Shown: positions 8,219-17,059, counted from the first letter of the stretch. The stretch is 64,000 nt of DNA from Mucilaginibacter sp. PAMB04168 (GCF_039634365.2 NZ_CP155079.2:4092001-4156000); one strand, 5' to 3'. Made by a program: numbers and translations. The notes: generated by a model from the sequence alone, not told the origin.

Positions 8219-9249
8219 ACCTGTGGTATCTTAATCATGATGGTAAATATATCATCATTTTGGTAAGTTTCCACCAGATCATTACGGGCAAATAGTAAGT
8301 AAAGCCGGCGCTGAATGCCACGTATGCCAAAACCGGTACCATGCCGCGGCCGAGATGTTTGCGGATCGTAAGGGTTTTGCACCATCACTAACAGGTAGTT
8401 ATCTTCAGTTTCGGCCCGTACACTGATGGTTACTTCGCCGGTCGTATCATACAAACCAAACTTTATGGCATTTTCAACAATTGGTTGTAAAAGCAGCGGT
8501 GGCAACATGGCCTGTCTGCATTTATCGTCACAGCTAATCTCAGTTTGCAAACGGTGGCCAAAACGTACTTTTTCGATATCCAAATACAGATTTAGGTGTT
8601 GCAGTTCCTCACTTAAACTTACCTGCTGCTGGTCGTCTTTTTTTAAAGTGCCACGTAAAAAGTCAGACAACTGGTGAATCATTCTCCGCGCCTCATCGGG
8701 CTTAAAGCCAATAAGGGCGTTTATAGAATTTAAGCTATTAAACAAGAAGTGGGGTTGTAGCTGCTGGCGCAAATTGTATAGCTCCGCATCACGGGCTAAC
8801 TGCTCGGCTTCAGTCTTGCGCTTTTCGTTCTCCTTTTGGTCTTGCTGCACGTACCAAACCAAGCTAATCATGGCCATCCAGCCAATAGCCAAAAAGTTAG
8901 TGAACAGCCTGATGATCAACGATTGCTTTAAAAAGGCGATGTAAGTATCGCCCACACTTAAAAAGGGCAACGCCCATCTAACAGCCAACGTACAAGCGCC
9001 AGCCAGCACAACACACCATATAAACAAATTAATGTAACTGCCTTTGCCGGGCTGGTAATAACGCAGGTTGTTATCAATAAGCCAGCAAGCTGCAGCCAGT
9101 GGTACGGCACTTACCATACTATCCAAACCGGCTATATACCAATCGAAGCCGAAACTATGTATAATATAAGTTTGTAAAGCCGCCCAAACCAGGCCACCTA
9201 TTATAAAGGCCAGGTTCAGTTTTCTAAACAGCGTGGATGATGAGGTCAT
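8215..9249 (-). CDS. LytS/YehU-type sensor histidine kinase
   Basis: The 344-residue membrane kinase begins with four transmembrane helices in the first 135 residues and almost no periplasmic domain, which suggests intramembrane sensing or sensing through a partner. A coiled coil (residues about 135-160) leads to the His_kinase domain with H167 in QLQPHFLFNSLNS, followed by the ATP-binding N-box (QPIVENAIKFGL) and a G-box (GTGFGIRGIQRRL). It is coupled to the LytTR regulator by a 4-bp overlap and lies downstream of the LiaF-like gene and a small membrane-peptide ORF. Confidence 0.95.
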   Translation of the reverse strand: MTSSSTLFRKLNLAFIIGGLVWAALQTYIIHSFGFDWYIAGLDSMVSAVPLAAACWLIDNNLRYYQPGKGSYINLFIWCVVLAGACTLAVRWALPFLSVGDTYIAFLKQSLIIRLFTNFLAIGWMAMISLVWYVQQDQKENEKRKTEAEQLARDAELYNLRQQLQPHFLFNSLNSINALIGFKPDEARRMIHQLSDFLRGTLKKDDQQQVSLSEELQHLNLYLDIEKVRFGHRLQTEISCDDKCRQAMLPPLLLQPIVENAIKFGLYDTTGEVTISVRAETEDNYLLVMVQNPYDPQTSRPRHGTGFGIRGIQRRLYLLFARNDLVETYQNDDIFTIMIKIPQV

Positions 9250-9278
9250 GCGGGGTCAAAGATTTAAGCTCAACGCTG

Positions 9279-9359
9279 TTAATTGATAGGCGCGGCTAAA
9301 AAGCCAATTATCAATTTTAAAATGGTGTATACGCTAACGATGATTAAATACCAGTTCAT
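9279..9359 (-). CDS. 26-residue membrane peptide between LiaF-like protein and kinase
   Basis: The frame reads ATG AAC TGG TAT ... ATC AAT TAA, giving MNWYLIIVSVYTILKLIIGF followed by LAAPIN. It is almost entirely one hydrophobic helix with Trp/Tyr at the N-terminal interface and one central Lys. An AGGAA sequence lies 3-7 bases before the ATG, a better ribosome site than most genes here show. It starts 20 bases after the end of the LiaF-like gene and ends 30 bases before the kinase start, so it sits in the middle of the operon. I infer a real small membrane protein, possibly a partner of the kinase or of the LiaF-like protein; no family is known to me. Confidence 0.55.
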   Translation of the reverse strand: MNWYLIIVSVYTILKLIIGFLAAPIN

Positions 9360-9378
9360 GATTCCTGAATTTTAAAGT

Positions 9379-10212
9379 TTAAAAACTACGAACATCTACA
9401 CCTGCAAAAATTGAGGTGCCTTTTAATACCAATATCTTGTCAGAACTTTGTGCGGTTGCATTGCCAAAGCGCTTGTCATCAACGCTGGCAAATATGGCTG
9501 CCACATCAGATCGTACTTGCCAGTGCGGGGGCACCAAAAGCTTAACACCTCCAAATATTTGCACAATCTCAATCTCTACTATACCGTTAATATCTGCCCG
9601 CGTAAAATCCAGCTCGGCACCGCCAAAAATGTTTATTATCTCCCCTCCTTTAAAATCTTTAGAGAGTATGGTCTTTTTTATACCGCCAAAAACAGAAACC
9701 GCTTCAATAACATCATCGCCTTTGCCCTGGGTAGTGTACTTTTCCTTAGCAGTAAAATCGCTACCGCCGGTGCCTGCATCAGTCATTTCGGTTGAACCAT
9801 CCGGCCTTACCACGTAATCTGCCTCAACTGCATTATTAAATTGATCTGCTTTCCACTTCTTTTTGTACGCAGGTGTATGATTACGTTTAACAATAAGCCA
9901 TAAACCCACGCCAATAATTGCTAATGGCCAGAAAAAAGCCCGTAAATTAAAATCCGGAAGAATACGGCCTGATAAAAAGAATACACCGATACCTACTAAT
10001 ATAAGCCAGGCAGAGCTTTTAAAATTATTCTTGAAGCCAACAAAAAGCCCTATTACTATCAGCAGCATGGGGAAGCTAAACAACCAGCTCGGAAAAAAGA
10101 AGTCGGCAAATTGATGGAGCAGTAACAAACTGCCTACAGCTAGTAAAATCAATCCGGCAAAAACTTTACCGTTATTTTGCGGAGAGTTAGGATATGATGG
10201 TTCGATACTCAT
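9379..10212 (-). CDS. LiaF-like membrane protein
   Basis: From the ATG at 10212 the product has 277 residues. Four predicted transmembrane helices occupy residues about 17-110. The C-terminal half from KEKYTTQGKGDDVIEAVSVF is the LiaF-type cell-wall-active-antibiotic response domain, a right-handed beta helix with repeated FGG turns (VFGGIKK, IFGGAELDF, IFGGVKLL, IFAGVDV). In Firmicutes LiaF inhibits the LiaS kinase; here the neighbour is a LytS-type kinase. A longer frame starting at 10362 is open, but a -7 box at 10243-10250 falls inside that extension and supports 10212. Confidence 0.88.
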   Translation of the reverse strand: MSIEPSYPNSPQNNGKVFAGLILLAVGSLLLLHQFADFFFPSWLFSFPMLLIVIGLFVGFKNNFKSSAWLILVGIGVFFLSGRILPDFNLRAFFWPLAIIGVGLWLIVKRNHTPAYKKKWKADQFNNAVEADYVVRPDGSTEMTDAGTGGSDFTAKEKYTTQGKGDDVIEAVSVFGGIKKTILSKDFKGGEIINIFGGAELDFTRADINGIVEIEIVQIFGGVKLLVPPHWQVRSDVAAIFASVDDKRFGNATAQSSDKILVLKGTSIFAGVDVRSF

Positions 10213-10242
10213 GATTATGTATATGCTATGTATTTGATGATT

Positions 10243-10250
10243 CAAAACTA
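10243..10250 (-). promoter_or_regulatory. -7 box TAGTTTTG of the LiaF-like/kinase/LytTR operon
   Basis: On the minus strand TAGTTTTG matches TAnnTTTG exactly, 30 bases upstream of the ATG at 10212. It would drive the LiaF-like gene, the small peptide, the kinase and the regulator as one transcript. Confidence 0.5.
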
Positions 10251-10394
10251 CAGCAATACTTAAAAAATGCCTACTCAAAACTGGCAACCGGCTGTAGTAT
10301 GTCGGTAAACGGCAAGATTTTGTCGGTAAAGAATTTGTTTGTAACTTATTGCCGGTAAGCAACGTCCTAATTATAACCTTATTACATTAAAAAT

Positions 10395-11387
10395 ATGCCT
10401 AAAAAAAAGAACAGGTTGGGTAAGATTGTCATTATTATCCTCCTTTTGCTCGCTGTAGTAATAGCTTCCGGTGTAAGCTACCTTAAACTGGCCAAACCGA
10501 ATGTTGGTCCGCCTCCAGAAATTCATGTTAAAAACACTCAGGCATTAGTTGAACGTGGCCGCTATATGGCTATGCATGTAATGGCGTGTATGGACTGCCA
10601 TAGCACGCGTAACTTTAGCCAATTTGCCGGCCCGATGGTTGAAGGCACATTGGGCAAAGGCGGCGACCGCTTTGGGCCGGAGATGGGCTTTCCGGGTACG
10701 TTTTATGCCCGTAACATTACACCGGCCGGTTTAAAAGACTGGACTGACGGGGAGATCTTCAGGGCCATTACTACAGGTGTTACCAAAGGAGGTGAGCCCA
10801 TTTTCCCCGTTATGCCCTACCACGCTTATGGGCATGCCGATTCGATTGATGTAATTGCTGTGATTGCTTATCTACGCAGCATTCCTGCTATTGAGAATAA
10901 GGTACCTGCCTCAAAAGCCGATTTTCCGGTTAACCTCATTATGCGTACTATGCCCGTTAAAGCCAGTTTACAGGCAAAACCGGATACCACGAACCAGTTG
11001 GCTTACGGAAAGTATTTAGTTACCGTAGCAGCCTGCCAGGATTGCCATACCCGGGTAGATGATAAAGGAGCTGCTATAGCAGGAACCGAATTTGGTGGTG
11101 GCCGCAAATTTCCGATGCCCGGCGGCGATATAGCGTCGGCTAACATTACTTCGGATGTATCTACCGGACTTGGTGGTTGGACGGAAGCCAGCTTTTTAAG
11201 CCGCTTTGCGCAGTACCGAAATGCCAATGCGGCACATCGCGCGGTTAATCCGAACGAGTTTAATTCTATTATGCCGTGGACGATGTATGCCGGCATGAAA
11301 GACAGTGATTTGAAGGCGATTTTTGCTTACTTGAAAACTTTAAAACCTATTGCCAACCAAGTAATAAAGTTTACGCCCAAAAGCTAG
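10395..11387 (+). CDS. Membrane-anchored diheme cytochrome c
   Basis: The 330-residue protein has an N-terminal membrane anchor (residues about 9-32) and two CxxCH heme-attachment sites, C65-M-D-C-H69 and C214-Q-D-C-H218, each followed by a FAGP- or GGG-type loop and a distal Met candidate (PVMPYHAYG; IMPWTMYAGM). The duplicated layout resembles the cytochrome subunits of membrane-bound dehydrogenases and c-type electron shuttles. It acts on the periplasmic side. No oxidase or dehydrogenase gene is adjacent, so the redox partner is unknown. It is followed by a strong terminator and is probably transcribed alone. Confidence 0.92.
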   Translation: MPKKKNRLGKIVIIILLLLAVVIASGVSYLKLAKPNVGPPPEIHVKNTQALVERGRYMAMHVMACMDCHSTRNFSQFAGPMVEGTLGKGGDRFGPEMGFPGTFYARNITPAGLKDWTDGEIFRAITTGVTKGGEPIFPVMPYHAYGHADSIDVIAVIAYLRSIPAIENKVPASKADFPVNLIMRTMPVKASLQAKPDTTNQLAYGKYLVTVAACQDCHTRVDDKGAAIAGTEFGGGRKFPMPGGDIASANITSDVSTGLGGWTEASFLSRFAQYRNANAAHRAVNPNEFNSIMPWTMYAGMKDSDLKAIFAYLKTLKPIANQVIKFTPKS

Positions 11388-11432
11388 GCCCCGGAAAGAG
11401 CTGCTTTGATATAACCTTAACTGGTTAAAAAC

Positions 11433-11466
11433 AAAAAAGCCCGGCTCAGGTGAGCAGGGCTTTTTT
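11433..11466. terminator. Intrinsic terminator between cytochrome c and aguA
   Basis: Outer arms AAAAAAGCCC (11433-11442) and GGGCTTTTTT (11457-11466) pair fully, with an inner GCTCA/TGAGC stem. Both strands carry T-tracts after the stem, so it can serve the convergent cytochrome and aguA genes. Confidence 0.88.
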
Positions 11467-11472
11467 GTTTTA

Positions 11473-12522
11473 TTATATCTCCGGTTCTTGCTGACTGAGA
11501 CAGTGTAAACTACCTAAACCCCAAATAATATCGGTAGAATCAATTCCTACCACTTTACGATCGGGGAAACATTGTGTTATAATATCTAATGCTTTGTCAT
11601 CGCTGGCGCAGCGGTAGGTTGGCACAACCACGGCTGCATTGCTAATATAAAAGTTAGCGTATGAGGCCGGTAGCAATTGGTCTTCATGAATAACCGGCGT
11701 AGGCATAGGCAATTCAACTACGTTTAGCTGTTTGCCATTTAGCAGGCGCATACGCCTTAACGCTTGCAGGTTTTCTTGAAGAAGGTGATAATTTTCATCG
11801 CTCTTGTTTTCCTCAACAACAGTAACAACGGTATCCTCGTTTACAAAACGGGTTATGTCATCAATATGGCCATCCGTATCGTCCCCAATAATACCATCAC
11901 CAAGCCAAAGTACCTGCTCCACACCATAGTAGTTTTGCAGGTATTCTTCTATCTGTTGCTGATTTAAATGTGGATTCCGGTTTTGGTTCAATAAACAGGC
12001 GGTGGTGGTAAGTACTGCACCTGCACCATTAAAATCAACCGAGCCACCTTCCATCACAATACCCGGATGGTAAACCGGCAGGCTAAAATGTTCGGCTATA
12101 CGGGTCGGAATCACATCATCCAAATCATACGGCGGATATTTACCCCCCCAGGCGTTATAGCCCCAGTCAACCACCACTTTTTGTTTAGTATCGCGATTTA
12201 TCAAAAACGCCGGACCATGGTCTCTGCACCAGGCATCATTCGTAGGAAAGTTATAGAACTCAATTTGGCTTAAGTCAACACCATTTTCTAAGAGGTGACG
12301 TTTTGCAAATTCTTCCATTTGCCGGTCGGCCACGTTAATGCGTACTAACTCGCCAGCAGTAACTTCTTTTATGAACTCACTGTAGCGGGCAAATATAGTT
12401 TCAATCTTTCCGGGCCATGAGGCTTCCTTATGCGGCCAGCTCAGCCAGGTAGCCGTATGCTTCGCCCATTCGGCCGGAAAAGCAAAGCCTTGCTTAGCAG
12501 GCGAGCTATCAAAATTACTCAT
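11473..12522 (-). CDS. aguA: Agmatine deiminase
   Basis: The 349-residue protein of the peptidyl-arginine-deiminase fold hydrolyses agmatine to N-carbamoylputrescine and ammonia. Seen are the HTATWLSWPH N-terminal block, TNDAWCRDHGP, the VMEGGSVDFNG substrate loop, GDDTDGHIDD with the catalytic His, and the C-terminal nucleophile Cys341 in GLGSLHCLSQQ. It overlaps aguB by 8 bp on the same strand, so the two enzymes of the agmatine route to putrescine are co-expressed. Confidence 0.96.
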   Translation of the reverse strand: MSNFDSSPAKQGFAFPAEWAKHTATWLSWPHKEASWPGKIETIFARYSEFIKEVTAGELVRINVADRQMEEFAKRHLLENGVDLSQIEFYNFPTNDAWCRDHGPAFLINRDTKQKVVVDWGYNAWGGKYPPYDLDDVIPTRIAEHFSLPVYHPGIVMEGGSVDFNGAGAVLTTTACLLNQNRNPHLNQQQIEEYLQNYYGVEQVLWLGDGIIGDDTDGHIDDITRFVNEDTVVTVVEENKSDENYHLLQENLQALRRMRLLNGKQLNVVELPMPTPVIHEDQLLPASYANFYISNAAVVVPTYRCASDDKALDIITQCFPDRKVVGIDSTDIIWGLGSLHCLSQQEPEI

Positions 12523-13384
12523 CGTCTAACAGGCGTTTGGTAATGGGCTGATAGGTGTCTATGCGTCTGTCGCGTAGGAAAGGCCAGTGGGTGCGGTAGT
12601 AATCTGTTTTAGCTAAATCAAGCTCAACAGTGGTTACCTGCTCTTCCCGGTGATCCCCCTGGAAAATAACCTTACCAAATGGATTAGATACAAAAGATCC
12701 ACCCCAGAATTTGAGGCCAACTTCCTCGCCTACCCTATTCACACTTACCACATGCACGCCATTGGCCACCGCGTGCGAACGCTGTATAGTTTGCCAGGCA
12801 TCGTATTGCTCGGTGTTAGTGTCTACATCCTGGGTTGATGCCCAGCCAATAGCCGTTGGATAAAATAAGATTTCGGCGCCCATTAAAGCGGTAATGCGGG
12901 CTGCTTCAGGATACCATTGATCCCAGCAAATAAGCACGCCTATTTTTGCAAACTTGGTTTGAAATACTTTATAACCTAAATCGCCTGGCGTAAAATAAAA
13001 TTTCTCATAAAAGCCCGGATCATCCGGAATATGCATTTTACGATATTTACCGAGGTAGGCGCCATCAGCGTCCAATATAGCTGTGGTGTTGTGATACAAC
13101 CCTTGCGTACGTTTCTCAAACAGCGACGCAATGATAACTACCCCCAGCTCAGCCGCCACTTTAGACAGCTCATCTGTTGACGGGCCGGGTATTGCCTCAG
13201 CTAACTCAAAATTGTCGTAATTCTCCTCATCGCAAAAATACAACGAAGTAAAAAGCTCCTGCAAGCACACAATTTGGGCACCCTGTTGGGCTGCCTCGCG
13301 TACTTTTTCAATAGCTTTCTGTAAATTTTGCTGCTTATCAGCTGTACAGCTCATCTGTACCAAACCTACTTTTACTTTGCTCAT
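12515..13384 (-). CDS. aguB: N-carbamoylputrescine amidase
   Basis: The 289-residue nitrilase-superfamily enzyme converts N-carbamoylputrescine to putrescine, CO2 and ammonia. The catalytic triad is visible as E43 (CLQELF), K116 (KYRKMHIPDDPG) and C153 (LICWDQWYPEAAR). The WPFLRDRRIDTY ending is typical of the family. It is the first gene of a two-gene operon with aguA, and a TATTTTTG -7 box lies 20 bases upstream of its ATG. Confidence 0.96.
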   Translation of the reverse strand: MSKVKVGLVQMSCTADKQQNLQKAIEKVREAAQQGAQIVCLQELFTSLYFCDEENYDNFELAEAIPGPSTDELSKVAAELGVVIIASLFEKRTQGLYHNTTAILDADGAYLGKYRKMHIPDDPGFYEKFYFTPGDLGYKVFQTKFAKIGVLICWDQWYPEAARITALMGAEILFYPTAIGWASTQDVDTNTEQYDAWQTIQRSHAVANGVHVVSVNRVGEEVGLKFWGGSFVSNPFGKVIFQGDHREEQVTTVELDLAKTDYYRTHWPFLRDRRIDTYQPITKRLLDDE

Positions 13385-13403
13385 GGGCTATAAAAAATTT
13401 GCG

Positions 13404-13411
13404 CAAAAATA
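13404..13411 (-). promoter_or_regulatory. -7 box TATTTTTG of the aguBA operon
   Basis: Read on the minus strand, TATTTTTG fits TAnnTTTG and lies 20 bases upstream of the aguB start, implying a very short leader. No -33 element is obvious. Confidence 0.45.
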
Positions 13412-13557
13412 CAGATTGTGAACTGAATAATTGGTTGTAAACAATGAATAGTTAACTGGCATTCATAGTTATTACAAAAAGATGTTTTTTTAAGGGATAC
13501 ACTTTGTAAACTGATTGCTACTTAAGCCGCCAGTATTCACTTTTCAGCGATTTTTCA

Positions 13558-13565
13558 TAGTTTTG
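13558..13565 (+). promoter_or_regulatory. -7 box TAGTTTTG of the flippase-like gene
   Basis: TAGTTTTG fits TAnnTTTG and ends 8 bases before the ATG at 13574. Transcription would start within a base or two of the start codon, so the mRNA may be nearly leaderless. Confidence 0.45.
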
Positions 13566-13573
13566 CCGTTGAA

Positions 13574-14524
13574 ATGACTGATAAAGAAACTGTCACGAAG
13601 CCGAAAACCTGGAAAGATACTTTATGGAGCATCACCAAACTGCTGCTTAAGCTTGCAGTTACATCGGCTTTACTTTACTACGTTTTTAGCAAAATTGAAA
13701 TTGGCAAGGTCAAAAATTTGATCTTACAATCTAATCCCTGGTGGATGCTGGCCGCGCTGTTATGCTTTTTTACCTCTACCATTGTATCGGCATCCAGGCT
13801 GTTAAGCTTTTTTAAATCCATTCATCTCAGGTTGGGCACTGCCTTCAACTTGCGGCTTTATTTATTAGGTATGTTTTATAACCTGTGCCTGCCAGGCGGC
13901 ATTGGTGGCGACGGCTATAAAATTTACCTGCTTAACCAACGGTACAACTTACCTGCTAAAAAAGTATTTTGGGCTATATTGTTTGACCGTTTAAGCGGCT
14001 TTTGGGCTATTGGGTTAATTACGGTAGCACTAATTCTATTCGTACCGCAGGTTGAAATTCATATTGCTATTCCACTCACTATTTTTTTAGCGGGCACAGC
14101 TGTTTACTACTTTGTGGCGCGGCGCTTTTTTAAGGAATATACCCATTATTTCTTTGAGGCACACATTAAAGCAGTAGGCGTACAATCGCTGCAGGTACTT
14201 ACGGTTTTAATGGTACTGCTGGGCTTGCATTTTGATGGTAAGTTTGCTCCTTATTTGCTCAGCTTTCTAATGTCATCATTGGCTGCGGTATTTCCATTTA
14301 CATTGGGTGGTTTGGGTGCGCGAGAGTATATCTTCACTTGGCTGTCTACCATATTTGATATGAATGCCAATCTTGCTGTGTTTGTAAGCCTGTCGTTCTA
14401 TGTTATATCGGCAATTGTATCGTTAGTAGGTGTGTACTATGTTTTCCGGGAGGATAAGCTGGAAGAAGGCGTACCGCCGGTTGTGGACGAGGACGAGGAA
14501 CTGGCCCAAAAACCAGTACAATAA
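13574..14524 (+). CDS. Lysylphosphatidylglycerol synthase TM-region/UPF0104 family membrane protein
   Basis: The 316-residue integral membrane protein has about seven to eight helices. The motif NLCLPGGIGGDGYKIYLL near residue 110, followed by an FDRLSGFWAI block, and later PFTLGGLGAREY, are hallmarks of the flippase-like domain shared with MprF and glycan-lipid associated proteins. No soluble synthetase domain is attached. A role in lipid or lipid-linked substrate movement follows from the family, not from context. It precedes a short-chain dehydrogenase by 52 bases on the same strand. Confidence 0.85.
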   Translation: MTDKETVTKPKTWKDTLWSITKLLLKLAVTSALLYYVFSKIEIGKVKNLILQSNPWWMLAALLCFFTSTIVSASRLLSFFKSIHLRLGTAFNLRLYLLGMFYNLCLPGGIGGDGYKIYLLNQRYNLPAKKVFWAILFDRLSGFWAIGLITVALILFVPQVEIHIAIPLTIFLAGTAVYYFVARRFFKEYTHYFFEAHIKAVGVQSLQVLTVLMVLLGLHFDGKFAPYLLSFLMSSLAAVFPFTLGGLGAREYIFTWLSTIFDMNANLAVFVSLSFYVISAIVSLVGVYYVFREDKLEEGVPPVVDEDEELAQKPVQ

Positions 14525-14576
14525 TTTACTGTTGATTGATAAGGCTTTTCTAAAAAGCATTTTAGCAAAAACGTTT

Positions 14577-15281
14577 ATGAACATTGTTATTACAGGTGCC
14601 AGCAGCGGCGTGGGTTTTGAGGCAGTAATTGAACTTGCGCTAACCAACAACCATCAAATAATTGCATTGGCCCGCTCACAGGATAAGCTTACCCGTTTAC
14701 TGGAAATTGCGAAAGGTTTAAACCCGGAGTGCACTTTGTTTCCTGTTGCGTTTGATATTGTACATGATGACTACGACGGCTTGCAGCAGTTTGTGAACAG
14801 CCGCTTTGAAGGTAAGATTGATGTACTTATTAATAACGCCGGCGCTTTAATTAACAAACCATTTAACCAAACCGACGAGACTGACTTTGTTGAAATGCTG
14901 CAAAGCAATTACTTGGGGCATGTGCGCATGATACAAAACCTGCTGCCGCAAATGGCTCAGGGCAGCCATATTGTAAACATTGGCAGCATGGGTGGCTTTC
15001 CCGGTAGTATTAAGTTTGGCGGATTATCGGCTTACTCTGCCAGTAAAGCGGCGCTACACACACTTACCGAGTGCCTGGCGCTCGAATTGCGCGATCAGCA
15101 GATCAGCGTAAACTGCCTGGCTTTGGGTTCGGCTCAAACCGAGATGCTGGAAAAAGCTTTTCCGGATTATCAATCGCCGGTGATGGCCTTTGAAATGGGT
15201 AAGTACATTGCCGATTTTGCTATTACCGGTCATAAGTTTTTTAATGGCAAGGTACTGCCGGTTGCCGTAACCACGCCTTAG
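14577..15281 (+). CDS. Short-chain dehydrogenase/reductase (SDR)
   Basis: The 234-residue classical SDR has the nucleotide motif TGASSGVG at residues 6-13, the NNAGAL motif near residue 87, and the catalytic Ser (NIGSMGG), Tyr and Lys (YSASKAALHTL). The frame is open further upstream, but only the ATG at 14577 starts directly at the Rossmann strand (MNIVITGASSG). The substrate is unknown. It follows the flippase-like gene and may share its transcript. Confidence 0.93.
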   Translation: MNIVITGASSGVGFEAVIELALTNNHQIIALARSQDKLTRLLEIAKGLNPECTLFPVAFDIVHDDYDGLQQFVNSRFEGKIDVLINNAGALINKPFNQTDETDFVEMLQSNYLGHVRMIQNLLPQMAQGSHIVNIGSMGGFPGSIKFGGLSAYSASKAALHTLTECLALELRDQQISVNCLALGSAQTEMLEKAFPDYQSPVMAFEMGKYIADFAITGHKFFNGKVLPVAVTTP

Positions 15282-15637
15282 TACGCCTTGTTAAAGCATA
15301 GCTTAAAAAGGTTAAATGGGGTGTTCCATCAGGCATGCGCCCCTTCCGACACACTTTGCCTATCAACATTCTAAAGGTTTAGTGACAAATTTGCGCCAGT
15401 GAGTAAACACTACTAAATTTTAGCACATAATGCATTAGGCTTTTAGGGGAGGTCCGTAAAAATGTTGTTGAAACACCTTGCCAATGAGTAGTTGAATACG
15501 CGTATTGCGTCATCAGCAAGCCCAGCTGCCCAGGCATGCTGTACCAATTTACGGCGTACAAAACTATTCAGCAACTGTTTCCTACCATTCGTCCGGAAAG
15601 GCATTAGCACCATTATTGTCCAGCCTAACTTTACGCT
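15282..15637. other. 356-base intergenic stretch, no gene seen
   Basis: Short open frames on both strands here lack family resemblance and have atypical composition. I see no terminator hairpin, RNA gene or clear promoter box; the promoter of the DoxX-like gene should be in the right half. Confidence 0.5.
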
Positions 15638-16096
15638 ATGAAACCGCTTTTTGTACTTTTAGGTGTGTTTGGCTTAAGTTGTTTGCTTACCTGGTTTAGT
15701 GGCGGGCAAGTTGCCCTATTGCTAAGCGGACGTATAGCAATGGCCGCCATGCTGGCTTTTACTTCAGTTGCCCACTTTGTATTCTGGCGCGGTATGGCGC
15801 TCATGCTGCCCAAGGCACTACCAAACAAAAAAGCCATTGTTTACGGTACGGGTGTATTGGAAGTTATAGCAGGTATTGGCTTACTCATACCGGCTGCTAC
15901 CAACATAACGGCCATCCTGCTTGTGGCTTTTTTTGTACTAATACTGCCCGGCAATATCAAAGCAGCCCGTGAGCATATTAATTTAGAAAGGGCAGACTAC
16001 ACCGGCAACGGTTTAAGTTATCTATGGTTCCGCGTACCTCTGCAGGTACTGTTTATAACGTGGACCTGGTACTTTGGCATTTACCTGGCATACTAA
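15638..16096 (+). CDS. DoxX-like integral membrane protein
   Basis: The 152-residue protein has four predicted helices and the DoxX-type arrangement: an N-terminal helix, AMLAFTSVAHFVFWRGMALMLP, a GTGVLEVIAGIGLL helix, LVAFFVLILPGNIKAA, and a C-terminal segment RVPLQVLFITWTWYFG. DoxX relatives are linked to redox and quinone processes, but most have no proven function. It ends at a strong terminator shared with the convergent NmrA-like gene. Confidence 0.82.
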   Translation: MKPLFVLLGVFGLSCLLTWFSGGQVALLLSGRIAMAAMLAFTSVAHFVFWRGMALMLPKALPNKKAIVYGTGVLEVIAGIGLLIPAATNITAILLVAFFVLILPGNIKAAREHINLERADYTGNGLSYLWFRVPLQVLFITWTWYFGIYLAY

Positions 16097-16109
16097 ATAA
16101 GCGTTAACA

Positions 16110-16154
16110 AAAAGAACCGGTGTAACCACGTAAGTAGTAAACACCGGTTCTTTT
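16110..16154. terminator. Bidirectional terminator between DoxX-like and NmrA-like genes
   Basis: Perfect 14-bp arms (16110-16123 and 16141-16154) with a GAACCGGTGT core enclose a 17-base loop. A-rich and T-rich ends allow use on both strands. Confidence 0.85.
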
Positions 16155-16171
16155 AAATAACCAAGCCGTAT

Positions 16172-17059
16172 TTAAAACCCGGCAATTACTTCTTCAGCGC
16201 TTGTCCAGTTAACGTCCACATAGCGGTCATTATCGAGCGGCCGGGCTTGTATGGTAAACATGCTCTGAATATACTGGCTGCTTTGCCAGCGTGGATAAAT
16301 TTCATTTTCGCCTTCGGGATGGGCCGCCCTTTCGGCTTTGTTATAGGCGGCAAGGCTTTCCAAAGTACCCATATTTACCAGCTTAAATTCTTCCTGTTTT
16401 ACTTTGCTGGCAACAGCAGCCATTTGGGTTTGTGTAAGCTGAAAGCTGGCAATGTGTAGTATTCTTGGCGTAGTATCGTCTAAAGCCGCAGCTGCTGTAA
16501 AATCGGCCGTATTATCCATGGTGGTATAATCAATCAGCCAGTCGGCATTCTCCCAATAGCCAGCGGTCTTTTTACGTACGTCCAGCACAGGCGTACCATA
16601 ACCCAGTATTTCTGCAAAAGCACCGTTTAAAACAGAAGTTGCAGCTATGGGAGCTTGATTTATGCGTTCCATAAACTCTTTACGCAGGTCAAAATTGCGA
16701 TTCTCGCCCATGGGCTGCTGTGTAAAGTCTGATGCAAAATCTGACGGAATAAAACGTGGCACACCTGCCGCTACAGCTGCATCTACCAACACCCCTTGCA
16801 TATCAATCAGCACATCGCGCAAACCTTGCACAGCCGAAATTACGCAAGAGACGCCCATACATGCTTCCGTAATTTCCGCCTTATTAAGCAAATCTGCTTC
16901 CATCACCTCCACTCCTATTTCCTTAAGCTCATTTACTTTTACCGGGTCGGTTGTTGAACGTACTACTGCACGTACACGTGCACCGCGTTTAAGTAAGGCT
17001 TTTACAATGCGGCCACCCAGATTGCCGGTAGCACCTGCAACCAGAATTATTTTTTCCAT
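16172..17059 (-). CDS. NmrA-like NAD(P)-binding oxidoreductase
   Basis: The 295-residue atypical SDR has the N-terminal GATGNLGGRIVKAL nucleotide motif (residues 8-21), ARVRAVVRST for cofactor recognition and PRFIPSDFASDF typical of NmrA/isoflavone-reductase-like enzymes. There is no canonical YxxxK. Substrate unknown. It is transcribed away from a MarR-type regulator, and the 113-base gap carries a perfect palindrome, so MarR control of this enzyme is likely, as in many electrophile- or phenolic-responsive pairs. Confidence 0.9.
   Translation of the reverse strand: MEKIILVAGATGNLGGRIVKALLKRGARVRAVVRSTTDPVKVNELKEIGVEVMEADLLNKAEITEACMGVSCVISAVQGLRDVLIDMQGVLVDAAVAAGVPRFIPSDFASDFTQQPMGENRNFDLRKEFMERINQAPIAATSVLNGAFAEILGYGTPVLDVRKKTAGYWENADWLIDYTTMDNTADFTAAAALDDTTPRILHIASFQLTQTQMAAVASKVKQEEFKLVNMGTLESLAAYNKAERAAHPEGENEIYPRWQSSQYIQSMFTIQARPLDNDRYVDVNWTSAEEVIAGF

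Noticed and set aside
9416..9817. 133-codon plus-strand frame opposite the LiaF-like gene
   Set aside because: It mirrors the codon pattern of the minus-strand gene and has Ser/Pro-rich low-complexity sequence with no domain.
10213..10362. 50-residue N-terminal extension of the LiaF-like protein
   Set aside because: The extension contains the -7 box at 10243-10250 and has no family resemblance; the ATG at 10212 gives the usual N-terminus.
15379..15561. 60-codon minus-strand frame in the gap before the DoxX-like gene
   Set aside because: No start-site context, odd composition and no family resemblance.
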